Part shown: piece by piece, positions 1 through 8,000 of the stretch
Position numbering within the stretch: position 1 is the first letter of the stretch
Layout: every line of letters starts with the position of its first letter
NCBI GenBank assembly: GCA_963666705.2
Contig: CAXXKO010000022.1
Location: 186,001-250,000 of the forward strand
Source: G963666705 sp963666705
Lineage (GTDB): Bacteria; Pseudomonadota; Alphaproteobacteria; CADEGL01
DNA: 64,000 nucleotides
Direction of reading: 5' to 3'
The notes under the pieces: model-generated
What the model was told of the DNA's origin: nothing
Database searches by the model: none
Seen by the model: only the letters and a program-made list of their open reading frames with translations
Translations under genes and position numbers: made by a program

Positions 1-1604
1 GACGCTCGGCCGGTGCGCGATGACGACGAGGGTGACGCCGCTCTCCTTGAGCGTGTCGATGGTGCGCACGAGTGCCTCCTCGCCGACGTGATCGAGATTC
101 GCATTGGGCTCGTCGAGGACCACGAACTTCGGATTACCGTAGACGGCGCGGGCGAGCGCCAGGCGCTGGCGTTGCCCCCCGGAGAGGACCATGCCCCCCT
201 CGCCAATCTCGGCGTCGTAACCGCCCTGGAGGCCGAGCACGATCTCGTGCACATCGGCCAGCCGGGCCGCGGCGACGACCGATTCGGGGCTACCCTCGGA
301 CATGCGGGCGATGTTCTCGCGCACCGTGCCGGCGAACAGCTCCACGTCCTGCGGCAGATAGCCTATGTACTGGCCCCGGTCCTCGGGGTCCCAGGCCGAG
401 ATCTCGGCGCCGTCGAGCCGAACATGGCCCGCCCGGGGCCGCAGGTTGCCGACCATGAGGCGGGCGAGCGTGGTCTTGCCCGCGGCCGAGGGGCCGATGA
501 GGCCCATCACCTCGCCCGGCTGGAGCACGAACTCGACGTTGCACAGCACCGGGTTCTCGGAGCCGGGATGGATGTAGCTCAGGCTTTCGACCGCGAGCGC
601 GCCGGTGGGCGGCGGCAGCGGCATCCCTTGCCCGCGCGGCATTGCTTCGGCGAGCTGCTGGCGCACCCGGTGATAGGCGTTTCGCACCGCGATTGCCGAG
701 CGCCAGGAGCCGATCGCCTGCTCCACCGGTGCGAGTGCCCGGCCCATGATGATCGAGGCCGCGATCATCGAGCCCGGGCTCAGCTCCTGCTGGATGGCGA
801 GCCAGGCGCCGGCGCCGAGGATCCCGATCTGGAGCACGAGGCGGATGAACTTCGACGCCGCCGTGATCGAGCCGCTGCGCTGGCTCGCGACCGCCTGCAG
901 CTTGATGCTCTCGGCGTTGCGCTGGTGCCAGCGCCGGATCAGGCTCGGCATCATGCCCATGGCCTCGATTACGTCGGCGTTGCGCACCGCCGCCTCGGCC
1001 TGGTGCAGTGCCTTGATCGACGCGCCTCCCGACATCAGGAGAAGCTTGCGGGTGGTGAGCTCGTTGGCGAGCGCGAGCGAGAACAGGACGGCGGCCCCAC
1101 CCAACGAGATGAAGCCGAGAGTGGGGTGGAGCATGAAGATCACGGCCAGAAACATTGGCGTCCAAGGCGCGTCCATGATGGGAAAGACGGCCGGCCCGGT
1201 CAGGAAGGTGCGGAAAGTCTGCAAATCGCGCAGCCCCTGGATCGAGGGGTCGGCGCCCTTGTCGAGGGTGGCGGCGATGCTCGCGCTCAAGACCTCGCCG
1301 CTCACGCGCCGGTCGAGCCAGGTGCCGATGCGCACCATGGCCTGGCCCCGCACCGCACCGCATCGAGGAGGGCGAGGGTGAGAATGGCCACCGCCGCAAT
1401 GATGGTGATGAGGACGAGCGTGTCGCCGCTGCGGCTCGCCAGCACCCGGTCGAAGAGCTGAAGCATATAGAGGGGTGCGGTCAGCATCAGCAGATTGATG
1501 CACATACTGAAGATTGCGATGGCCACGAAGCCGCCGCGGCAGGCGTCGAGCGCCTCTCTGAGCGGCAGCTTGCGCCCGCCGACGCCGGCGCCCGCGACCT
1601 TCAT
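1..1604 (-). pseudogene. Type I secretion system permease/ATPase, frameshifted, 3' end outside window
   Basis: This is an inner-membrane ABC exporter of the PrtD/HlyB class, which powers export of RTX proteins through a type I channel. The start at 1604 gives an N-terminal membrane segment with LTAPLYMLQLFDRVL, typical of exporters lacking a peptidase domain. The frame breaks where the five bases caccg are tandemly duplicated at 1351-1360. Removing one copy joins LLDAVR to GQAMVRIGTWLDRRV and the frame then stays open to the window edge. That frame holds Walker A GPSAAGKTT, signature LSGGQRQR, Walker B VVLDEPNANLD and the H-loop IAHRPS. About 530 codons are visible, near the family's usual 560-590. 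The membrane-fusion partner would lie beyond the left edge. As read, only about 85 N-terminal residues would be made in frame. The family call is secure; whether the duplication is real is not. Confidence 0.85.
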
Positions 1605-1617
1605 CGAGCAGCCACGC

Positions 1618-2733
1618 TCACTGTGCGGCTTCCATCTCCGGCGGCGGGTCGCCAACGGTGATGGTGCGCCGGATCTCGTCGGTGCGGAAGCCGAGCGCCA
1701 TCGGCCTGATGACGCCGGGGAGCGCGATCACGTCGTACAGCTCCGTCACCACCCCCTCGAGGCGCAGCCAGTGGACGATGTCCCCCGTGCGCAGGTCGAT
1801 GACCAGGAGGCCGCACCAGGGCTCGGTCTCCTGCGCCGCCAGGTTATCGTGGAGCGCCAGGCCGGCGAAGGTGTTGTCGCGCGGCTTCGACAGGCCGACG
1901 ACGGCGAAATCCTCGACGAAACAGAGGCCCCGCAGATAGCCGGGGCAGGCGGCCACGGACTCGAACGAGCCGGCCTTACGGTCGATCCATCCGAAATGGC
2001 CGGTGCCCGAATCGAGAACCCACAGCTTGTCACGGTAGATGCTGGGCGAGTGCGGCATGGAAAGGCCCGTGGCGATCACGTCGCCGCCGGGCACGTCGAT
2101 CACGCAGCCACCGTCGCGGCGCCGGTCGCGCCAGCCGTCGACCACGTCGCTCTGGCTCACGGCCGTCACGAAACGGGGCGCGCCCCGTTCCATGGCGAGG
2201 CCGTTCAGATGGCAGCGGTCTTCGGCGGCGAGGCGGGAGATGAAGGGCGGCTTCCAGACCGGCGTGAAGCTGTGGGTCTCGCTCAAACTTGCGAGGCAGC
2301 CGAACAGGGTGTTGACGAACAGCACCTCGCCCGCGCCCGTGACAGCCACGTCGTGGATGTCGAGGTCGCCCGTCGTGTAACCGACCTGCGGTACGTAGAG
2401 CCGGTCGTAGCCGCGGTGGAGCTGGCCCGGCTGGAGCGCATTGTCGAACCGCCAGAGCTGGTAAAGCGAACTCATCCACAGGGTCTGGCCATCGCCCCAA
2501 AGGCCCATACAGCGGCTGAAGGTGCGCTCGAAAAGCGAGAGCCGCCCCTCCTCCTTGACTCCGACCATGAACAACTTGCCCGCCTGATAGGTCGTGAAGG
2601 CAAAGCTCACCTTGTGCTCCGCCAGCCATGCCGGGAACTGGCGCGAGGCCGAAATCTCGAGGTTGGCCGCGAGGCCACCGCCCGGCGGCGCCTCTTGCGC
2701 GGCCTCGGCCTCCGTCTCCATTTTCGCGTTCAT
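1618..2733 (-). CDS. TIGR03032-like (DUF4915) conserved hypothetical protein
   Basis: The product is a soluble protein of about 370 residues. Its repeating aromatic/Gly patterns (MGLWGDGQTLWMSS, GDLDIHDVAV, CHLNGLAM, KLWVLDSGTGHFGWID) suggest a beta-propeller. I recognise it as the TIGR03032 family, which is often encoded near type I secretion and RTX genes; no enzymatic role is established to my knowledge. It ends 13 bases before the start of the secretion ATPase on the same strand, so the two are probably cotranscribed. The start at 2733 (MNAKMETEAE) is uncertain because an in-frame ATG at 2760 is also possible and neither has a strong ribosome site. No signal peptide is visible. The frame is intact, unlike its neighbour. 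Confidence 0.75.
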   Translation of the reverse strand: MNAKMETEAEAAQEAPPGGGLAANLEISASRQFPAWLAEHKVSFAFTTYQAGKLFMVGVKEEGRLSLFERTFSRCMGLWGDGQTLWMSSLYQLWRFDNALQPGQLHRGYDRLYVPQVGYTTGDLDIHDVAVTGAGEVLFVNTLFGCLASLSETHSFTPVWKPPFISRLAAEDRCHLNGLAMERGAPRFVTAVSQSDVVDGWRDRRRDGGCVIDVPGGDVIATGLSMPHSPSIYRDKLWVLDSGTGHFGWIDRKAGSFESVAACPGYLRGLCFVEDFAVVGLSKPRDNTFAGLALHDNLAAQETEPWCGLLVIDLRTGDIVHWLRLEGVVTELYDVIALPGVIRPMALGFRTDEIRRTITVGDPPPEMEAAQ

Positions 2734-2952
2734 CGCAGTTTCTCGCTCGCCCGGGCTCATGGGCGCGATATTAGCAGAAGTCGGTTAGCTGTGGGTGAAC
2801 ATCGCCCGGATCATGCGGGCCCATTTCGCCACCATGACTCGCTGCTGTCGTGAATCGTCGGTTATCTGTAAGAGACAGGAGCCGTAATGACTAGACCTAC
2901 GCAATCAAAATCACTCATGCGCCCATGGCATCAGATTGTTTTATATAAAGTA

Positions 2953-4027
2953 CGTCCCTATCCGGTTAAGGCAGGTCGTGCGCCCTGGGGTTGCAAGCCG
3001 TGGATCAACTGGCGGTATGTGATGGTTGGCCGGGCCATGGCGCGGCTCAGGACGAAGTCGCCGAGGTCGTCGATCCGCCGGCGGCGGTTGAAGCGATAGG
3101 CCCATTCCCGGCCATAGCGCGGCAAGTGCTTGGCGCTGACGCCATGGTAAGTGCCGTTGAGCCAGGTCTTGAGGTTGCTGAACAGGACGTGGATGATCGG
3201 CATCTGCGTCTCGGCGTTCTTGCCTTGGCCTTGGACGGTGGGCTGGTGCCGGTAGACGGCGCCGAGCCCGGCATAGCCCTTGAAATCGTCGGTCAGCAGG
3301 CGCGCGCCCGGCGTCACGGCGGCCCGCACGAAGCCGCCGAGCTGCTCGGCATTGGCCCGGGGCAGGATGGCAAGCCGCGCCCGGCCGGCGACGAAGCCGC
3401 TGCCCTCGACCCCCTTGCCCGGCGCCACCGCCACCTTCTCCACCGCCAGCACGAGCAGGCTCTTGTTGGCATTGGCCATCCCGCGGCCCCGGCTCTCGGG
3501 CTTGCCGCGCCCGCCGTAGTAGCTCTCATCGACCTCGACCATGCCGTCCAGCAACGCATCCGGCCGCTCCGCCAAGCCATGGCGCAGCTTGTGAGCCATC
3601 AGCCATGCGGTCTCATAGCGAAGCCCCAGCTCGCGCGCCAGGAACAGGGCCGAGACCCCGCGCTTGTCCCGCCCCATCAACCACGCCGCCAGGAACCATT
3701 TGGGCAACGGTGTGCGGGTGCGGTGGAAGATGGTTCCCGCCGTCACCGACTCTTGACGACCGCAAGCCGCGCATTCGAAGACGCGCGCCCGCGCCTTGTG
3801 CCGATAGCCCCGCCGGTGCCCGCAGCGGGCGCACGCAAACCCAGACGGCCAGCGTCGATCCGCCAAGGCCAGGATGCACGATTCCTCGTCTCGGTAGCGC
3901 TCTTGGAACGTCAACAAGCCGCTCATGCCCTGTCTCCCGACCAATCCTCAGAGGCGGGAACAGTACACCCTTAGAGCGAACATATAAAGAACACTCGGTC
4001 GCTACCTGCATTAACCGGATAGGGACG
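2953..4027 (-). mobile_element. IS1595-family insertion sequence, copy 1 (1075 bp)
   Basis: The element is bounded by inverted ends reading cgtccctatccggtta inward. It is flanked by a perfect 8-bp direct repeat, ataaagta, at 2945-2952 and 4028-4035. An 8-bp duplication and a single transposase with an N-terminal zinc ribbon fit the IS1595 (ISXO2-like) family. It inserted upstream of the MTHFR-like gene. Two further copies of identical length lie at 45355-46429 and 52405-53479. Confidence 0.95.
2958..3926 (-). CDS. IS1595-family transposase (copy 1)
   Basis: The product is a DDE-type transposase of 322 residues that moves the surrounding element. The N-terminus has a zinc-ribbon with CARCGHRRGYRHK and CAACGRQ. 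The central ISXO2-like domain includes DGMVEVDESYYGG, LLTDDFKGY and the NLKTWLNGTYHGVS segment expected of this family. I chose the ATG at 3926 because GGGAGA lies just upstream; an upstream in-frame TTG is possible. The C-terminus ends in GLQPQGARPALTG, the same as copy 3 but different from copy 2. The reading frame is intact, so the protein is likely active. Confidence 0.93.
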   Translation of the reverse strand: MSGLLTFQERYRDEESCILALADRRWPSGFACARCGHRRGYRHKARARVFECAACGRQESVTAGTIFHRTRTPLPKWFLAAWLMGRDKRGVSALFLARELGLRYETAWLMAHKLRHGLAERPDALLDGMVEVDESYYGGRGKPESRGRGMANANKSLLVLAVEKVAVAPGKGVEGSGFVAGRARLAILPRANAEQLGGFVRAAVTPGARLLTDDFKGYAGLGAVYRHQPTVQGQGKNAETQMPIIHVLFSNLKTWLNGTYHGVSAKHLPRYGREWAYRFNRRRRIDDLGDFVLSRAMARPTITYRQLIHGLQPQGARPALTG

Positions 4028-4211
4028 ATAAAGTAATTCGGATCTCCTTTAAGAAATATGGAATCGCAAGCGATGCGGCTATTCCTGTCGCGATTAGACA
4101 AATTTTGTCGCGAGAAACCAAGCGTACCGCCGCGACGGGCATAGTTTGCACCGAACGTTGCCTCGGTCGCACGGGTGCTTTGGCGCCGCAGGCCAACCGG
4201 AGGATTTGGCG

Positions 4212-5180
4212 ATGATGGTGCAGCCGGAGCCAGGCGTCTTCGACGACCTCCCCGACATCTCGGCGCTGACGGTCGACGCCGGTGCGACTATCGCCGCCCT
4301 GCTCGACGGCTTCTCCGTCGAGACCACGTCGGGCGAAGCCGAGCGCATCGGCCGCTACTCGGATTTCCTGCGCCCCGGCACCCCCGTCTATATCGCCCAT
4401 CCGGCGGGGACCGACTTCGGCTTGGTGGTGGAGGTCGCGCGCAAGCTGCGGCGGGAGGGTCTCGACCCGGTGCCCCATCTCGCGGCGCGCTCCATCTCTG
4501 GGTGGGACGAGCTCGAGACCAACATCGCCCGCGCCACGGGCGAGGCCGGCGTCGAGGACATCCTGGTCATCGCCGGCGGTCTGAGCCGGCCGGTCGGCGA
4601 CTACTCATCCGCCATGGAGTTGCTGGAAACCGGCCTCTTCGACCGGTACGGCATCCGGCGCATCGGCCTTGCCGGCCACCCCGAGGGGAACCGGGACATC
4701 GGCGCCCGCCGCCTGCACCAGGCGATTCTGGACAAGAACGCCTTCGCCGAGCGCACCGATGCCAATCTACGCCTGGTGACCCAATTCGGCTTCGACCCGG
4801 CCGCCATCATCGATTGGGACGAGCGTATCCGGGCGGACGGCAACCGCCTGCCTATCCATATCGGCGTGGCCGGCCTGGCGACGGCCAAGACGCTCATACG
4901 CTATGCCCGCTTCTGCGGCGTGGGCCCGTCCTTGCGGGCCTTCAGCCGCAACGCGGCCAGCCTCGCCAAGCTCACCACCGTCTCGGCGCCCGACGCCCTC
5001 CTTGCTGCGCTCGCCCGCTACAGGGCCCGTGACCCCGAGTGCGGCATCGAGCGGGTGCATTTCTTCCCCTTCGGCGGCATCCCCCGGACCTCGGCCTGGG
5101 CCTACGCGGCGGCCGACGGCCGCGTGGTCATGCGCGCCGGTGGCGAGGGCTTCGAAGTCGAGCGCGCCGTCGTCACCTAA
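4212..5180 (+). CDS. Methylenetetrahydrofolate reductase-like protein
   Basis: The product of 322 residues resembles the MetF/MTHFR TIM-barrel flavoproteins that interconvert 5,10-methylene- and 5-methyl-tetrahydrofolate. Supporting segments are the N-terminal SVETTSGEAERI, VPHLAARSISG, LVIAGGLSRPVGDYSSAMELL, IGLAGHPEGN and LVTQFGFDPAAIIDW, which follow the family order of substrate and FAD contacts. The ATG at 4212 has GGAGG about nine bases upstream and is preferred to an ATG at 4146. It precedes the sarcosine oxidase cluster, whose reaction releases a methylene group onto tetrahydrofolate, so a role in handling that carbon is plausible. IS1595 copy 1 ends 184 bases upstream and may have separated it from its promoter. 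The family assignment is fairly secure; direction and exact substrate are inferred. Confidence 0.75.
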   Translation: MMVQPEPGVFDDLPDISALTVDAGATIAALLDGFSVETTSGEAERIGRYSDFLRPGTPVYIAHPAGTDFGLVVEVARKLRREGLDPVPHLAARSISGWDELETNIARATGEAGVEDILVIAGGLSRPVGDYSSAMELLETGLFDRYGIRRIGLAGHPEGNRDIGARRLHQAILDKNAFAERTDANLRLVTQFGFDPAAIIDWDERIRADGNRLPIHIGVAGLATAKTLIRYARFCGVGPSLRAFSRNAASLAKLTTVSAPDALLAALARYRARDPECGIERVHFFPFGGIPRTSAWAYAAADGRVVMRAGGEGFEVERAVVT

Positions 5181-5204
5181 AATGGGGGACCGACCCCGCC
5201 GCCG

Positions 5205-6188
5205 TCAGACCGCGCCGACGCGCTCTGCGCGGGGGGTCTTGCCGTACATATGGCGATAGCACTTGGAAAAGTGGGAGGCCGAAACGAAGCCCGAGGCAAG
5301 GGCCACATCGAGCACGGCCATGTCGGTCTGATAGAGGAGGTGGCGCGCGCGTTCGAGGCGCAGCACGAGATAGTACTGTGCGGGCGAGCGCCCCAGATGT
5401 GCGCGGAACAGGCGCTCGAGATGCCGACGCGATAGCCCGGCGTAGCCCGCCAGCTCGTCGGGCCGGAGCGGCTCCTCCAGGTTGGCCTCCATCATCTCGA
5501 TGGTGCCCACGAGCTTGGGGTGGTGCGCGCCGAAGCGAGTGCCCAAAGGCACGCGCTGGTGGTTGTGGCTATGCCGGACCTGGTCCATGAGGCATTGCTC
5601 CGAAACCTTGGCGGCCAGCTCCTCGCCATGCTGCTGCGCGATCAGGTAGAGCATCATGTCGAGGCCCGCCGTACCGCCCGAGCAGGTGAAGCGGTTGCGG
5701 TCGATCTCGTAGAGGTGCCCTCCCACTTCGATCTCAGGGAAGGCCTCGGTGAAGCCGGGTAGGCTCTCCCAGTGGATGGTGCACCGGTAGCCGTTGAGGA
5801 GCCCGGCCCGCGCCAGCACGTGGGCGCCGGTGCAGAGCGCGCCCACATCCATGCCCTGCCGGTCCAAGCGCCGCAGCCAGGCGAAGACCTCCCGCGACTG
5901 GTAATGCTCGGCGCCGATGCCGCTGCACAGGATGACGCTGCTGAAGAACTTCGGGTCGCCGATGCCGGGCTCGGTCATGGCTACGTCGGTGGTGACCCAG
6001 ATGCCGTTGCTCGCCTGCACGGGATCGCCCTCGCGCGAGACGAGCCACCAGCTATAGAGGTCGGCGCCCGCCATGCGGTTGGCGATGCGCAACGGCTCCA
6101 CTGCCGCCGTGAAGGCGATCATGGAGAAGTTCGGAATGAGGAAGAACCCGATCCGATCGGGCCCACTCCTGCCCTTCTCACCAAACAT
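5205..6188 (-). CDS. GlxA-family transcriptional regulator (GbdR/CdhR-like, AraC-type)
   Basis: The protein has about 327 residues: an N-terminal DJ-1/PfpI-like sensor domain (GFFLIPNFSMIAFTAAVEPL, CSGIGAE, GALCTGAHVLARAGLL) and a C-terminal AraC helix-turn-helix pair (LAGYAGLSRRHLERLFRAHLG and DVALASGFVSASHFSKCYR). This architecture is typical of GbdR and CdhR, activators of glycine betaine and carnitine catabolism in Pseudomonas. Start ATG 6188 gives the usual family length; longer in-frame starts exist upstream but add no conserved sequence. It is divergent from soxB across a 243-base gap, so it most likely controls the sarcosine oxidase operon in response to a methylated amine. The effector is inferred, not shown. 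Confidence 0.85.
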   Translation of the reverse strand: MFGEKGRSGPDRIGFFLIPNFSMIAFTAAVEPLRIANRMAGADLYSWWLVSREGDPVQASNGIWVTTDVAMTEPGIGDPKFFSSVILCSGIGAEHYQSREVFAWLRRLDRQGMDVGALCTGAHVLARAGLLNGYRCTIHWESLPGFTEAFPEIEVGGHLYEIDRNRFTCSGGTAGLDMMLYLIAQQHGEELAAKVSEQCLMDQVRHSHNHQRVPLGTRFGAHHPKLVGTIEMMEANLEEPLRPDELAGYAGLSRRHLERLFRAHLGRSPAQYYLVLRLERARHLLYQTDMAVLDVALASGFVSASHFSKCYRHMYGKTPRAERVGAV

Positions 6189-6431
6189 ATGGAACACCTC
6201 GGTGGCGAGTCGCTCATGCGATAATACGCCGACCGTCGCCTCGTCGACAATCGTACTCGATATGCGGCTTCGGCCGTGTTTGAACCTCCACAGCCAATGT
6301 CGCGCCGTGCATAGAAAGAGGCGCGAACGCCGGCGCGTGGAGAAGTGATTGCCGGCACGGTTGTACAGCACCGGCCGGTTTGTCAGGATGCGGCGCGCGG
6401 GGCGGAAAATCGGCCGGCGAAAGCAGGGGAC
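6189..6431. promoter_or_regulatory. Divergent intergenic region between GlxA-family regulator and soxB
   Basis: This 243-base gap separates two outward-facing genes and must hold both promoters and probably the regulator's operator. I could not identify a convincing -35/-10 pair or a clear inverted operator by eye. No small gene is supported. Confidence 0.4.
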
Positions 6432-7682
6432 ATGCGCGGATACTCGATTCTCTCACTGGCGCGGAACGCGCTCGGCCACCATGAGGGCTGGCCGGCGGCC
6501 TGGCGCAGCCCCGAGCCCAAGGCCGAATACGACGCGATCATCGTCGGCGGCGGCGGGCACGGCCTGGCGACGGCCTACTACCTCGCCAAGGAGCACGGCG
6601 TCACCAACGTGGCCGTCCTGGAGAAGGGTTGGATCGGCGGTGGCAATACCGGACGCAACACCACCATAGTGCGCTCGAACTACCTGTGGGACGAGAGCGC
6701 GGCCATCTACGAGCATTCGCTCAAGCTGTGGGAAGGACTCAGCCGCGACCTCAACTACAACACCATGTTCAGCCAGCGCGGCGTGCTCAACCTCGCCCAC
6801 AACCTCCACGACCTGCGTGAGCTTAGCCGGCGGGTCAATGCCATACGCCTGAACGGAATCGATTCCGAGATCCTCGACCCCGCGGGGGTCAAGGCCTTCT
6901 GCCCATTGATCGACATCTCGCCCCGCCTCCGCTACCCGGTCCTCGGCGCCTCGCTCCAGCGCCGTGGCGGCGTCGCGCGGCACGACGCGGTGGCCTGGGG
7001 CTTCGCCCGGGCGGCGGACGCGCGCGGCGTCGACATCATCCAGAATTGCGCGGTCACGGGCATCGATCGCGAGGGTGGCCGGGTCACGGGGGTGGAGACC
7101 ACCCGCGGCTCGATCAGGGCGGCGAAGGTCGGCGTCGTGGTCGCGGGGCACGCGAGCGTGCTGGCCGCCATGGCCGGCCTTCGCCTACCGGTCGAGAGCC
7201 ACCCCCTCCAGGCGCTCGTCTCCGAGCCCGTAAAGCCGGTCATCCACACGGTCGTCATGTCGAATGCGGTGCACGGCTACGTCAGTCAGTCGGACAAGGG
7301 CGAACTCGTCATCGGCGCCGGCATCGACGCCTACCAGTCCTACGCCCAGCGCGGCGGCTTCGCCATCATCGAGGAGAACATCAAGGCCATCTGCGAGCTG
7401 TTTCCCATCTTCAGGCGCATGCGCCTCATGCGCCAATGGGGCGGCATCGTGGACGTGTGCCCGGACGCAAGCCCCATCCTCTCCAAGACGCCCGTGGGCG
7501 GCCTCTACTTCAACTGCGGCTGGGGCACGGGCGGCTTCAAGGCGACGCCAGGCTCGGGCCACGTTTTCGCCCATACCATCGCGCGCGACGAGCCCCATCC
7601 CATCAACGCCCCCTTCAGCCTGGAGCGATTCACCACCGGCGCCCTCATCGACGAGCATGGCGCCGCCGCCGTGGCCCACTAG
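6432..7682 (+). CDS. soxB: Sarcosine oxidase beta subunit
   Basis: This is the flavin-bearing beta subunit of heterotetrameric sarcosine oxidase, which demethylates sarcosine to glycine and passes the one-carbon unit to tetrahydrofolate. The N-terminal extension YSILSLARNALGHHEGW is characteristic of SoxB. A Rossmann FAD motif follows (IIVGGGGHGLATAYYLA), then EKGWIGGGNTGRNTT. The GGVARHDAVAWGFA segment contains His184, which matches the covalent FMN attachment site of the family. The C-terminus has GWGTGGFKATPGSG. The length of 416 residues is normal. The start at 6432 begins the conserved N-terminus. It is followed 21 bases later by soxD and heads the operon soxB-soxD-soxA-soxG. Confidence 0.95.
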   Translation: MRGYSILSLARNALGHHEGWPAAWRSPEPKAEYDAIIVGGGGHGLATAYYLAKEHGVTNVAVLEKGWIGGGNTGRNTTIVRSNYLWDESAAIYEHSLKLWEGLSRDLNYNTMFSQRGVLNLAHNLHDLRELSRRVNAIRLNGIDSEILDPAGVKAFCPLIDISPRLRYPVLGASLQRRGGVARHDAVAWGFARAADARGVDIIQNCAVTGIDREGGRVTGVETTRGSIRAAKVGVVVAGHASVLAAMAGLRLPVESHPLQALVSEPVKPVIHTVVMSNAVHGYVSQSDKGELVIGAGIDAYQSYAQRGGFAIIEENIKAICELFPIFRRMRLMRQWGGIVDVCPDASPILSKTPVGGLYFNCGWGTGGFKATPGSGHVFAHTIARDEPHPINAPFSLERFTTGALIDEHGAAAVAH

Positions 7683-7703
7683 GCGCGGGACCGGAGCAGG
7701 CCC

Positions 7704-8000
7704 ATGCTGCTGATCCCCTGCCCCTGGTGCGGCGAGCGCGACGAGCACGAGTTCAGCTATGGCGGCGAGGCGCACATCGCGCGACCCGAGGACCCGGCCG
7801 CGCTCAGCGACGAGGCATGGGCCGATTACCTCTTCATGCGCGCCAACACCAAGGGCGTGTTCCTCGAGCGCTGGCGCCACGCCCACGGCTGCGGGCGCTG
7901 GTTCAACGCCGCGCGGGATACGGTGAGCCACGCCTTCCTGGCCGTCTACCGCATGGGCGAGGAGCCACCGGTGCGCGGCGGAGATGGGGGCGGCGCGTGA
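7704..8000 (+). CDS. soxD: Sarcosine oxidase delta subunit
   Basis: The product is the small (98-residue) zinc-binding delta subunit of heterotetrameric sarcosine oxidase. The motif CPWCGERDEHEFSYGGEAH near the N-terminus gives the Cys-x2-Cys-x3-His-type zinc site, and HAHGCGRWFNAARDTVSH the conserved C-terminal portion. Length and order in the operon are as expected. Its stop codon overlaps the GTG start of soxA in a GTGA arrangement, indicating translational coupling. Assignment is secure. Confidence 0.95.
   Translation: MLLIPCPWCGERDEHEFSYGGEAHIARPEDPAALSDEAWADYLFMRANTKGVFLERWRHAHGCGRWFNAARDTVSHAFLAVYRMGEEPPVRGGDGGGA

Noticed and set aside
2881..2952. Short open frame just left of IS1595 copy 1
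   Set aside because: It runs into the IS end, has no ribosome site of note and no similarity that I recognise.
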